From positions 1 to 12,687 of the forward strand of contig NZ_JALOBS010000062.1 in the NCBI RefSeq assembly GCF_023228165.1: 12,687 nucleotides of DNA, in the 5' to 3' direction. Position 1 is the first letter of the stretch. Every line of letters begins with the position of its first letter. Positions 6,382-12,687 of the stretch are shown here, piece after piece. The position numbers and the translations under genes are program-made. The notes below the pieces were generated by a model. The model was given only the letters and a program-made list of their open reading frames with translations, had not been told where the DNA came from and made no database searches. The stretch is from Methylomonas sp. Its GTDB lineage: Bacteria; Pseudomonadota; Gammaproteobacteria; Methylococcales; Methylomonadaceae.

Positions 6382-7497
6382 ATGGCAAGCATTACTAAAC
6401 GCACGGGCGACGATGGCGACATTTCATATTTTGTACGGGTAAGGCTCAAGGGCTACCCATTACAAACCGCCACCTTCAAGCGCCTGACCGATGCCAAAAA
6501 ATGGGCGGCTTCAACTGAAAGCGCGATAAGGGAAGGCCGACACTTCAAAACCAGCGCGGCAAAAAAGCACACTTTCGCGGATGCTGTCGAACGCTACACG
6601 CGCGAAATTTTGCCGGCTGAATTTACAGCCACCGAGCAAAGCAACCGGCGGCCTATTCTGGAATGGTGGGCTTCACAGATTGGCCATTGTGTAATGGCTG
6701 ACTTAACAACCGCCGCTTTTGCCGATTGTCGTAACACCCTGGCAACAACCGGCGGGCGCAAAGGCCGACCGTTAGCGGCTGCCACCATCAAAAAGCATTT
6801 TGTGGTTGCCACCGATGTTTTAAAGCGGTGCGTTACTGAGTGGCATTGGTTGGAGCAATCCCCGCTAAAGGATGGCGGCGTTAAATTGCCCGAGTTACCG
6901 CGCGGAATCGTTCGCTTTTTGGATGATGACGAACTTAACCGGCTGACAATCGCCTGTAAAGAATCGCCAAACCCTTTGCTTTATCCGGCTTTCGTGCTGT
7001 CCATATCAACCGGCATGAGGCAAGGCGAAACCATGAACCTTTATTGGCGGGAACCGGAAACGCCACCGACCGAAACCGCGTGGGGCGTGGTCAATTTGGC
7101 GGATGCCTGCATTATCCTACACGAGACCAAAAACGGAGACCGGCGGCGGGTGCCTTTGGCAAGTCAAGCCCTGGCAGAACTGCAAAAACTTGGCAAGGTA
7201 AGACGCCTGGATTCGGCGCTAGTCTTTCCAAGCCCCACCCACCCAAACCAACCTATTGAGCTTAAAAAGGCATGGCTTAACGCCTTGAAACGGGCCGAGG
7301 TTAATAATTTTCGCTGGCATGATTTAAGGCATTGCACAGCGTCTTATTTGGCAATGGGCGGCGCGTCAATGGTCGAAATCGCGGCGGTATTGGGCCATAA
7401 AACCTTGGACATGGTGAAGCGTTACAGCCACCTATCAGACGGCCATATTGCAAACGTGGTTGAGCGGATGAATAGCAAGCTGTTTGGCGGTGTCTGA
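6382..7497 (+). CDS. int: tyrosine-family site-specific integrase
   Basis: A 371-residue phage/island-type tyrosine recombinase, of full length. The N-terminal ~60 residues have an arm-type DNA-binding look (ITKRTGDDGDISYFVRVRLKG), followed by a SAM-like core-binding domain (about 64-160) and the catalytic domain (about 175-365). All catalytic residues are visible: Arg213 (STGMRQGE), Lys250 (HETKNGDRRRVPL), His313 and Arg316 (HDLRH), His339 (LGHKT) and the nucleophile Tyr348 (KRYSHLS). It sits 282 bp from the tRNA-Thr fragment, so it is the enzyme that would integrate and excise this element there. The ATG at 6382 follows a G-rich GGCGGGA. Its stop shares one base with the next start (TGATG), implying coupled translation. 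Confidence 0.96.
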   Translation: MASITKRTGDDGDISYFVRVRLKGYPLQTATFKRLTDAKKWAASTESAIREGRHFKTSAAKKHTFADAVERYTREILPAEFTATEQSNRRPILEWWASQIGHCVMADLTTAAFADCRNTLATTGGRKGRPLAAATIKKHFVVATDVLKRCVTEWHWLEQSPLKDGGVKLPELPRGIVRFLDDDELNRLTIACKESPNPLLYPAFVLSISTGMRQGETMNLYWREPETPPTETAWGVVNLADACIILHETKNGDRRRVPLASQALAELQKLGKVRRLDSALVFPSPTHPNQPIELKKAWLNALKRAEVNNFRWHDLRHCTASYLAMGGASMVEIAAVLGHKTLDMVKRYSHLSDGHIANVVERMNSKLFGGV

Positions 7498-8291
7498 TGG
7501 TCATCAAAGTACCGGGCGTGAAAAAATCAACAAGCCAAGAGGGTAAAGGCACGCTACTTACTGAAGCCACCCATTACAGTAAAGCAATCAGGCAAGAACT
7601 CGACGAAATAGCAGCAAAACGAGAGTTTTTAATGGAAAACCTCTTTTCGGTTGATTGGCAACGCGCCAACGCAAGGCCGACAGGTACCATTGAAAGCCTT
7701 GTTGCTCTATCCGTGGGCTTGGTTCCCGATCTTGCCAACACTGATTTTATTGATGAAGCAAAGCGTTTTTTCTATGCCCGGAATGATTCCGCAAGCATCA
7801 GCAAACTAAATACCTTTCTAAGACGGTTGGCCGATGCTAGGGAGAACATCGCGCCACTTGGCGAATTGCACCCCATTGAAGGCAAAGAAACACGCTTTAA
7901 AAAATCTGATTTTCTGGTGCTTGCTGGCCGGTTAGGTTGGGAATTGCCGGAAGAATTTAAGCGGCTTGATGCCGCGCATGAAGTAAACAATTCAGACCAC
8001 AAAGCAAAAACAACACGGAAAACCAACGGCAAAGGCACTAAAAAAAATCAATTGCGTATTTTGATTTGGCGGGTGTACCTGGCTCTCAAATCCCTGAATG
8101 ACAAGACAATAGCGCAAGATGTTTGGAATGAAATACGTTATCGCCATTCTGAACACGATTTAGATAATATCATTCAAGAGGTAACAGCGGATGTTATTGA
8201 ATGGCGCTCTTGCTATGGAAACGAGCCAAGTTTAAGCCGAGGATCGTTTGATAAAACGCTTTCAAACTTAAAGAAAAAGCCACCTTTTTAA
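7497..8291 (+). CDS. conserved element-associated protein of unknown function
   Basis: A 264-residue soluble protein that starts in the integrase stop codon (TGATG). No enzymatic motif is recognised. Residues about 1-170 are rich in charged helices; a Lys/Thr-rich linker (about 167-184) separates a C-terminal unit (about 185-264) containing LRILIWRVYLALKSLN, VWNEIRYRH, DNIIQEVTADVIEW and SRGSFDKTLSNLKKK. I recall similar C-terminal segments in proteins next to integrases in other gammaproteobacterial islands, but know no function for them. The gene position suggests a role tied to recombination or its control. It ends 140 bp before the regulator gene, with strong inverted repeats right after its stop. 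Confidence 0.75.
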   Translation: MVIKVPGVKKSTSQEGKGTLLTEATHYSKAIRQELDEIAAKREFLMENLFSVDWQRANARPTGTIESLVALSVGLVPDLANTDFIDEAKRFFYARNDSASISKLNTFLRRLADARENIAPLGELHPIEGKETRFKKSDFLVLAGRLGWELPEEFKRLDAAHEVNNSDHKAKTTRKTNGKGTKKNQLRILIWRVYLALKSLNDKTIAQDVWNEIRYRHSEHDLDNIIQEVTADVIEWRSCYGNEPSLSRGSFDKTLSNLKKKPPF

Positions 8292-8296
8292 AAAAC

Positions 8297-8354
8297 ATTT
8301 ACCATTAAATTTACCGCTAACTGATTTTCTTACCGGGTAAATTTAACGGTAAAT
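8297..8354. repeat. 19-bp inverted repeat of TTTACC sites (operator or origin element)
   Basis: ATTTACCATTAAATTTACC (8297-8315) and GGTAAATTTAACGGTAAAT (8336-8354) are complementary at 18 of 19 positions, separated by 20 bp. Each arm holds two TTTACC sites exactly 12 bp apart (8298 and 8310; 8336 and 8348 as GGTAAA), plus a central TTACC-G-GGTAA at 8330-8340. Regular spacing points to a DNA-binding protein site. It lies 6 bp after the upstream stop codon, so a terminator hairpin or replication element is also possible. Confidence 0.6.
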
Positions 8355-8378
8355 AGCTGTCGCAATAATCCACCCCAA

Positions 8379-8421
8379 GCCGGGGAAACAATCCCCGGCG
8401 ATTCTCGAAAATCCTAGAATC
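8379..8421 (+). promoter_or_regulatory. two hairpins ahead of the small regulator gene
   Basis: GCCGGGGA (8379-8386) and TCCCCGGC (8392-8399) form a perfect 8-bp stem with loop AACAA. Directly after, GATTCT (8400-8405) and AGAATC (8416-8421) form a second 6-bp stem. The Shine-Dalgarno AGGGG follows at 8422-8426 and the ATG at 8432. No T-run follows the first stem. A leader structure affecting translation, or a site for priming replication, are both possible. Confidence 0.5.
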
Positions 8422-8431
8422 AGGGGAAACC

Positions 8432-8674
8432 ATGAACCAACAAACCGAACAAAGCCAGCCTGCCGCACCAGTTGCGCCGCAATATTTCACCGTTCAGCAA
8501 TTCACCAGCAAACACCCGGCTTTTCCGCTTGGCACTCTGCGCCACCAAATTTTTCACGAAGCAACCAACGGCCTGAAAAAATCCGGGGCTATTGTTCGCA
8601 ATGGCCGCCGGGTTTTGATACGGGAAGATAAATATTTTGCTTGGCTTGAGGCACAAAACCAAGGTGGTAAGTAA
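8432..8674 (+). CDS. small winged-helix/AlpA-like DNA-binding protein
   Basis: An 80-residue protein with a Gln/Pro/Ala-rich start and a core YFTVQQFTSKHPAFPLGTLR followed by NGRRVLIREDKYFAWLEAQN. The pattern of an N-terminal helix, a recognition helix and a beta wing (IVRNGRRVLIRED) is that of MerR-like excisionase/AlpA family proteins in integrated elements, which act as excision directionality factors or as activators of int. A clear Shine-Dalgarno (AGGGG) is 5 nt before the ATG, below two hairpins. It overlaps the Toprim gene by one base (TAATG), so it heads the replication operon and may control it. It could bind the TTTACC sites just upstream; that is a guess from position. Confidence 0.75.
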   Translation: MNQQTEQSQPAAPVAPQYFTVQQFTSKHPAFPLGTLRHQIFHEATNGLKKSGAIVRNGRRVLIREDKYFAWLEAQNQGGK

Positions 8675-9621
8675 TGGCGTTTTTGCATATCGAGGACGCT
8701 GCACGGGCGGCGCTGGTCGAGCTGGGCCTTTGTTGCCCTAAATCGTTTGAGCCGGATAGATTCCATGTGGTGGATGCTGAGGACGGTAAGCGCGGTAACG
8801 GCGCGGGCCGTATCAAGGTTTTTGCTGATGGTAAAGGCGGCTATTGTCAGAACTGGAAAACCGGCGAACGCCGGTCTTTCTTCCTGGACAATGACAGCAA
8901 ACCTAAACCGCTGACAAAGCGAGAACGCGCCCGGATAGAACGCGAACGGCGCAAACGTCAAGCCGAAGCCGCCGCCAAACAGGATCAGGCCGCCAAACGT
9001 GCGCTATCCATCTGGCAAGACGCCAAGCCAGCGCCGGAAGATCACCCTTACCTATCCCGTAAACAAATCAAGCCACACGGCGCACGGCTGGGGCGTTGGC
9101 GGCGGGTGATACAAGACAAGGGTGGCAACCGCGCCACGCTGACCATTGAAAATGCTTTGTTGCTGCCGCTGTTCGATCCATCTGGAACCATCCGCAGTTT
9201 ACAGGCCATTTTCCCCGCAAAGCATCCGATACTTGAACGCGATAAGGATTTTTTACCGGCTGGCGGTTTGGCTGGGCTATTTTGGTGGGTAGGTCAACGT
9301 AGTAACCAACCGGGTGAAACGGTATTGATTGCAGAGGGATTCGCCACGGCGGCCACCTTGCATGAACAAACCGGCCACCGGGTGTACATGGCCTTTACGG
9401 CGGGTAATCTGCTGGCGGTTGGGCGGGTCGTGCGGGAGCGTTTGCCGAGTGCCAATATTGTTTTTGCCGCCGACAATGACACGAAAACCGCCGGGAATCC
9501 GGGCCTAACCAAAGCCACCGAAGCCGCCGCCGCTGTGGGTGGTAGTGTGGCGGTGCCGCCTATTCATGGGGATTTTAACGACTATCAGTTATTTTTGAAC
9601 GGTGGCGGCCATGACGAATGA
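8674..9621 (+). CDS. Toprim-domain primase-like protein
   Basis: A 315-residue protein. Residues 1-75 are a short N-terminal module without a Cys4/CHC2 zinc finger (GGYCQNWKTGERRSF is all that is left of the usual region). Residues 80-110 form a highly charged Arg/Glu/Ala helix. A domain with HPYLSRKQI and ALLLPLFDPSGTIRSLQ leads into a C-terminal Toprim fold (about 215-310): Glu221 in LIAEGFATA, and Asp267 and Asp269 in FAADND, the metal-binding residues of primases and topoisomerases, followed by GDFND. This is the primase-helicase loader type of phage, plasmid and satellite replication modules. It overlaps the next gene, for a DUF927-type helicase, by 11 bp, so the two probably act together in element replication. 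It may prime only with that helicase or may have lost primase activity. Confidence 0.9.
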   Translation: MAFLHIEDAARAALVELGLCCPKSFEPDRFHVVDAEDGKRGNGAGRIKVFADGKGGYCQNWKTGERRSFFLDNDSKPKPLTKRERARIERERRKRQAEAAAKQDQAAKRALSIWQDAKPAPEDHPYLSRKQIKPHGARLGRWRRVIQDKGGNRATLTIENALLLPLFDPSGTIRSLQAIFPAKHPILERDKDFLPAGGLAGLFWWVGQRSNQPGETVLIAEGFATAATLHEQTGHRVYMAFTAGNLLAVGRVVRERLPSANIVFAADNDTKTAGNPGLTKATEAAAAVGGSVAVPPIHGDFNDYQLFLNGGGHDE

Positions 9622-11608
9622 GAGTAAAAAGCCGCCGGTTCTGGAAGTTGTCAAGGGGGCCAAAAGCCCCAAGAAGGCCACCCAAACCAAGCCAACCGGG
9701 AGCGGTGGCGGTGGTGCGGGTAGCGGCTCAAAAAAGGCGCTTAGGTTTGGTGAATACGGCATTGAAAACGGCGCTTTTGTGCAATTCAAAATGATGCGGA
9801 TTGAGGGATCAAGCGACCGCGCCGAAAACTCATTCCCGCTTTGTGACTTTACTTGTCGCGTGGTTGAGGAAGTCATAGCCGATGACGGTTTGACCGATAC
9901 CAGTTTTTTAAGGCTTGAAGGCCGCCGGGCTGATGGTGTGGCGCTGCCACTGGTGGATATACCGGCTAAGTCGTTCTATGCCACACAAGGCAACTGGGCC
10001 AATGAATATTGGGGAACGCTCCCCTTTATTTATCCAGGAGCGGCCAAAAAAGATAATCTGCGGGCCTGCATTCAACTGTATTCAAGGCTTGATGGCGATA
10101 TACCCCGCCGCACCATCTACCGCTTTACCGGCTGGAAAAAAATTAACGATGAATGGCATTACCTAACGGGATCGGGGGCGATTACCGCCGCCGGTTTGGT
10201 TGATGGCGTGCAGGTTGATCTAGGCCCCGGCAATATGAGCCGCTACAGCCTGCCCGCGCCACTGTCCGACGATGCGCTTAAACAAGCCGCAATTGATGCG
10301 CTGCTTTTGCTGGAGGTTTGCCCGCATAGGTTACATGTCGGCGCGGTTTTATTGGCGGCGGCTGTCCGTGCGCCTTTGGGTGAGGCGCATTGCAACGACT
10401 TTATTATTTGGTTGCATGGTTTAACTGGTTCTCGTAAGTCTGCTATTGCCGCGATTGCACAAGCCTTTTTCGGTAACTTTACCGCCCGCAGTTTTCCCGC
10501 CAACTGGACAGACAGCGCCAACGATGCGGAAGCCAAAAGCCACCAGGCCAAAGATTCAATTTATGTCATTGACGATTTCAAACCTTCGGTCAATCGAAAC
10601 GAAGCCGAAAAACAGCATAGCATGGCAGAAAGGTTAATCAGGAACACCGGCAACCAAGCAGGCCGGGGCCGCAGATCGGCCAACATGCAAGCGCAAGCCG
10701 TGCCGTTTAATCGTTCAATGATGATAGTAACTGCCGAAGATTTACCGCGCGGCCAATCGTTATTGGGTCGAATGCTGGTGCAGGAAGTAAGTCGGGATGA
10801 TGTAAATAACGTGACACTTTCAAAGCTACAGCATTCGGCGAATTCAGGCGCGTTGTCCGGTCTTATGTCGGCCTATCTGCAATGGTTAGCGCCGCGCATG
10901 GATCAACACAAAAAGGATTTACCCACCATTATTGAGCAGCTTAGAAACGGTGCTGTTCGGGATGGGATAGCCTCATCTCATCCCCGCGCCCCGGAAATTT
11001 TCGCCAATTTGGTAGCCGGGCTTGAGCCGTTTTTAATGTTTTTGGAAGAAATCGGCGCTATCGATGGCGAAAAATCGAACAGCCTATTGATTGAAGCTGA
11101 GCGCAATTTGCAGCAAGCCTTCAGCGAACAGGCCGCGTATCAATCCGAACAGGACGAAGTTGAACGATTTTTACAATTGCTGCGGGCTTGTTTCAGCTCT
11201 GGTAACGCGCACATTGCCAGCCGAATAGACCAGGGGCCGCCACAATCCCGGCCTTTTTCTTGGGGATGGCGTGAAGCGGGCGCTGATTTGGTGGGCGATA
11301 AGCAATACAAGCTGATGGGCGATTGTATTGGCTGGTATTCACCGCCGACCGATGGCGCACCGCCTCAAGTTTGGTTGGAGCCGAACAGCGCCTTTAAAAC
11401 CGTCAATGAATTTGCCAAGCGTCAAGGGGATCCGTTTTTAATGTCGCCGGGTACGTTATGGCGACGAATGATAGAGCGCGGCTTATTGCTGAAACTTGAA
11501 CACGATGCTGCACGCGGAAAGCCACGGCCAGCCGTTAAGCATTCGGTGGCTGGGCGTTCGGTTCGGGTGTTGGTGTTTGATGCTGAGTTAATTGAATCGG
11601 GCGGTTGA
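9611..11608 (+). CDS. DUF927-type replicative helicase
   Basis: A protein of 665 residues from ATG 9611 (668 from GTG 9602, which I think less likely because no Shine-Dalgarno precedes it; GGTGGCGG is just before the ATG). A Gly/Ser linker (about 30-40) is followed by a DUF927-like region (about 45-320). The ATPase shows Walker A GLTGSRKS (about 270-277), an uncommon form with Arg before the Lys, and Walker B SIYVIDDF (about 316-323). The Arg-rich NTGNQAGRGRRS and later MMIVTAEDLPRGQSLLGRML fit the sensor and arginine-finger regions of these ring helicases. The C-terminal ~100 residues (SPGTLWRRMIERGLL) look like a winged helix that could bind DNA. Overlap with the Toprim gene and the repeat array immediately downstream mark it as the element's replication initiator/helicase. 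Confidence 0.88.
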   Translation: MTNESKKPPVLEVVKGAKSPKKATQTKPTGSGGGGAGSGSKKALRFGEYGIENGAFVQFKMMRIEGSSDRAENSFPLCDFTCRVVEEVIADDGLTDTSFLRLEGRRADGVALPLVDIPAKSFYATQGNWANEYWGTLPFIYPGAAKKDNLRACIQLYSRLDGDIPRRTIYRFTGWKKINDEWHYLTGSGAITAAGLVDGVQVDLGPGNMSRYSLPAPLSDDALKQAAIDALLLLEVCPHRLHVGAVLLAAAVRAPLGEAHCNDFIIWLHGLTGSRKSAIAAIAQAFFGNFTARSFPANWTDSANDAEAKSHQAKDSIYVIDDFKPSVNRNEAEKQHSMAERLIRNTGNQAGRGRRSANMQAQAVPFNRSMMIVTAEDLPRGQSLLGRMLVQEVSRDDVNNVTLSKLQHSANSGALSGLMSAYLQWLAPRMDQHKKDLPTIIEQLRNGAVRDGIASSHPRAPEIFANLVAGLEPFLMFLEEIGAIDGEKSNSLLIEAERNLQQAFSEQAAYQSEQDEVERFLQLLRACFSSGNAHIASRIDQGPPQSRPFSWGWREAGADLVGDKQYKLMGDCIGWYSPPTDGAPPQVWLEPNSAFKTVNEFAKRQGDPFLMSPGTLWRRMIERGLLLKLEHDAARGKPRPAVKHSVAGRSVRVLVFDAELIESGG

Positions 11609-11994
11609 TCGTGGATAAATTCGCCGCAAAACATCAAGCGCACCGCCAAACCGAAAAAAATATAGGGCCTCTATGTAATATTTTTGGGGGAATTGGGGGA
11701 AGTCAGTCTATAAGCCTTATCAACTCTGGGTTTGAGGTTCCCCCAACTCATAAAAAATTGGGGGAAGTTCCCCCAAAATTTGGGGGAACAGTAAACAGCT
11801 TGATTTTAAAAACGCCAATGACTCACAAGGCAAAATTTGACCTAAAAAAGGCCGCTTCCCCCAATTTTGGCGAATATTTTGGGGGAACTCCCCCAGTTTT
11901 TTGGAATTTGGGGGAAGCCTCTAGGCTAAGCGCGGCGCGGCTTTTCGGGCCACTTCCCCCAATTCCCCCAATATTTTGCACCCTAGAGAGATAG
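11605..11994 (+). CDS. doubtful 129-residue reading frame over the repeat array
   Basis: An open frame from a TTG that overlaps the helicase stop (TTGA); a GTG at 11611 is an alternative start. No Shine-Dalgarno or known domain is seen. Most of its length crosses the 9-bp repeats, which encode recurring EVPP, FGG and LGE fragments; neither repeat orientation contains a stop codon, so the repeats alone partly explain why the frame stays open, and an opposite-strand frame at 11823-12098 is open too. More likely this is non-coding origin DNA. Kept because automated annotation could call it. Confidence 0.25.
   Translation: MIVDKFAAKHQAHRQTEKNIGPLCNIFGGIGGSQSISLINSGFEVPPTHKKLGEVPPKFGGTVNSLILKTPMTHKAKFDLKKAASPNFGEYFGGTPPVFWNLGEASRLSAARLFGPLPPIPPIFCTLER
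11684..11971. repeat. 12-copy iteron array with mirror symmetry (candidate origin)
   Basis: Twelve copies of TTGGGGGAA or its complement TTCCCCCAA, eleven perfect. Forward copies start at 11684, 11693, 11758, 11780, 11879 and 11908; reverse copies start at 11738, 11768, 11856, 11888 (degenerate, CTCCCCCAG), 11954 and 11963. The order is FF-R-F-R-F-R-F-R-F-RR, which is its own reverse complement: abutting tandem pairs close both ends and inner copies alternate. Neighbouring copies make palindromes, for example 11758-11776 and 11768-11788. The array lies directly after the primase and helicase genes, as an origin or initiator-binding site would. Function is inferred. Confidence 0.8.
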
Positions 11995-12004
11995 GAAATA
12001 TTTT
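11976..12004 (+). promoter_or_regulatory. weak candidate promoter for the last plus-strand gene
   Basis: TTGCAC (11976-11981) and TATTTT (11999-12004) are separated by 17 bp, just after the last 9-bp repeat and 24 bp before the ATG at 12028. Matches to consensus are modest (3/6 and 4/6). Confidence 0.3.
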
Positions 12005-12027
12005 GTAACCAATATTGAGTAAAAAAG

Positions 12028-12408
12028 ATGAAACCAGAAAACCAGCAAAAAAAACATGACGCCGAAGCCAAACGGGACGCAAAAACCGCCGCAATCAAGC
12101 GGCGTATTAATCAAGAATGGGCAGCCTTGAATAAGTTTTATGCCGATGAAATGCGGAGTTTGCCACCCAACACGCCTACGCTAAACAAATTAAGGGACTT
12201 AGCCATAATCGACTTTTATAGCAGGCATGAACACGACAAAACCCGGCTCAAAGTCGTATGGAAAATTCATGGCGGCCATAAAATCACTATTCCTTACTTA
12301 AAAACCACGCTCGATAGATTCTTACTGATCCCGCCTGCCCGTTATAAACATGTAAGGCGGGCGCGTTCATTGCCAAGATTTAAAATTAGCCTTGTTAAGT
12401 TTTGTTAA
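12028..12408 (+). CDS. small basic hypothetical protein
   Basis: A 126-residue protein that I do not recognise. The first ~45 residues are very rich in Lys, Arg, Glu and Ala (KPENQQKKHDAEAKRDAKTA) and predict a long charged helix or coiled coil; the middle (about 55-110) is a mix of hydrophobic and basic segments including LAIIDFYSRHEHDKTRLKVVW. No membrane segment or signal peptide. The upstream GAGTAAAAAAG is a poor ribosome binding site. Its last codons and TAA stop lie within a 10-bp tandem repeat, so the natural C-terminus may have been altered by repeat expansion. A 7-bp stem (12330-12336 with 12355-12361) lies inside its 3' end. A nucleic-acid-binding role is possible from charge alone. 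Confidence 0.6.
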   Translation: MKPENQQKKHDAEAKRDAKTAAIKRRINQEWAALNKFYADEMRSLPPNTPTLNKLRDLAIIDFYSRHEHDKTRLKVVWKIHGGHKITIPYLKTTLDRFLLIPPARYKHVRRARSLPRFKISLVKFC

Positions 12409-12433
12409 GTTTTGTTAAGTCTTTCTGTTAAGG
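12394..12433. repeat. short tandem repeat GTTAAGTTTT
   Basis: GTTAAG recurs at 12394, 12404, 12414 and 12427; the first three are in exact 10-bp register as GTTAAGTTTT, with the third unit breaking to GTTAAGTC. The first two overlap the end of the upstream reading frame. One repeat per helical turn could be a binding array, or it may be replication slippage in AT-rich DNA. Confidence 0.6.
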
Positions 12434-12465
12434 TTTTTAAAAAATTTTCCGTCATGTGTCCAAAT

Positions 12466-12514
12466 GTTTACCTTTTACATGTCTTTTTCCGAAAAATGTA
12501 AACTTTTGGTAAAC
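12466..12514. repeat. imperfect inverted repeat with GTTTACC/GGTAAAC ends
   Basis: GTTTACC (12466-12472) pairs with GGTAAAC (12508-12514), and TTTACAT (12474-12480) pairs with ATGTAAA (12496-12502); a further TTTTTC/GAAAAA stem lies in between. The outer sites carry the same TTTACC core as the 19-bp inverted repeat at 8297-8354. It sits between a rightward gene and a leftward frame, so it could be a terminator for both or a second site for the same DNA-binding protein. Confidence 0.5.
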
Positions 12515-12687
12515 AAAATTTGTTGATCTTGTGTTTTTGATTTGCGAAGGGGCCGACTATGGCGTAAGCAACTGGGGCGCGGGGTTGGGTTATAAAAAAC
12601 TCAATCCAGCCCACTCGAACAAGCAAAGCCTCAAACGCATGACACATAATTGATTGACAGACAGCGGCCACACGCTGAAAATCAGAA
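12468..12687 (-). CDS. possible small Ash-like element protein, running off the window
   Basis: An open minus-strand frame ending at TAA 12468 and still open at the window edge (a GTG at 12671 is an internal start option). The segment VAAVCQSIMCHAFEALLVRV followed by GWIEFFITQP and VAYAIVGPFANQ recalls small Ash-type proteins found near replication genes of P4-like elements; I am recognising a motif pattern, not a proven homologue. The last ~20 residues read through the inverted repeat at 12466-12514 and look non-conserved. If real, it converges on the plus-strand gene ending at 12408. No known function. Confidence 0.35.
   Translation of the reverse strand, partial: SDFQRVAAVCQSIMCHAFEALLVRVGWIEFFITQPRAPVAYAIVGPFANQKHKINKFCLPKVYIFRKKTCKR

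Larger units (their letters stand above)
6053..12687 (+). mobile_element. integrated satellite/plasmid-like element (left end, incomplete)
   Basis: The element begins at the tRNA-Thr fragment and runs off the window. It carries a tyrosine integrase, an unknown protein, a small winged-helix regulator, a Toprim primase-like protein, a DUF927-type helicase and a repeat array, in one direction. Since only the 3' end of the tRNA is on this side, integration geometry puts the intact tRNA and second att site to the right, beyond 12687. There are no capsid, tail, terminase or conjugation genes in view, so it could be a phage satellite (P4- or PICI-like), the front of an ICE, or an integrated plasmid. 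The genes look more GC-rich than the left block by eye. Confidence 0.75.

Noticed and set aside
8554..8961. Minus-strand frames of up to 135 residues
   Set aside because: They are antisense to the regulator and Toprim genes, whose domains and tight coupling are clear.
11684..11971. CRISPR array
   Set aside because: Repeats are 9 bp, alternate in orientation and spacing is irregular (0 to 67 bp); no cas genes are nearby.
11823..12098. Minus-strand 91-residue frame
   Set aside because: It overlaps the repeat array and the start of the 12028 gene, has no known domain, and is kept open by stop-free repeats.
12330..12361. Terminator hairpin CCCGCCT/AGGCGGG
   Set aside because: It lies within the reading frame ending at 12408, has an 18-nt loop and no T-run directly after.

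Overview
This looks like an accessory region of a gammaproteobacterial chromosome. A truncated copy of a bacterial tRNA-Thr(CGU) gene, closely resembling E. coli thrW as I remember it, marks a junction between two different blocks. A methanotroph such as Methylomonas is possible, but that is only an impression; nothing here fixes the genus.

Left block (1-6050), mostly minus strand. Reading in the direction of transcription it runs: a UPF0175-type small protein, a MntA-like nucleotidyltransferase, a HepT-like HEPN protein, a small class I SAM methyltransferase, and a 969-residue protein joining a PLD nuclease-like domain, an SF2 helicase and a LexA/UmuD-like (S24) domain. Gaps are at most 13 bp and two junctions are 4-bp ATGA overlaps, so this reads as one operon. 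A Uma2-type PD-(D/E)XK protein follows with its own strong ribosome binding site. Beyond it are a REP-like hairpin and, on the plus strand, a short remnant of an M15A-like peptidase. The content is that of a defence or toxin-antitoxin island; joining a HEPN/MNT pair to a methyltransferase and a helicase-nuclease-S24 protein is the most interesting feature.

Junction (6044-6108). The last ~49 nt of a tRNA-Thr gene lie on the minus strand and are flanked by a 9-bp direct repeat. The geometry says the integrated element lies to the right and that the intact tRNA should be at its far end, beyond this window.

Right block (6100-12687), plus strand. Part of an integrated satellite- or plasmid-like element: tyrosine integrase, a conserved protein of unknown function, a small winged-helix/AlpA-like regulator, a Toprim primase-like protein, a DUF927-type helicase, and a 288-bp array of twelve 9-bp repeats arranged with mirror symmetry that looks like a replication origin. 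A basic hypothetical protein and the end of a minus-strand gene follow. The protein genes overlap or abut, except for a 140-bp structured gap at 8292-8431 holding a 19-bp inverted repeat and two hairpins. A related TTTACC/GGTAAA inverted repeat recurs at 12466-12514. Together int, primase, helicase and repeat array suggest an element that can replicate after excision.
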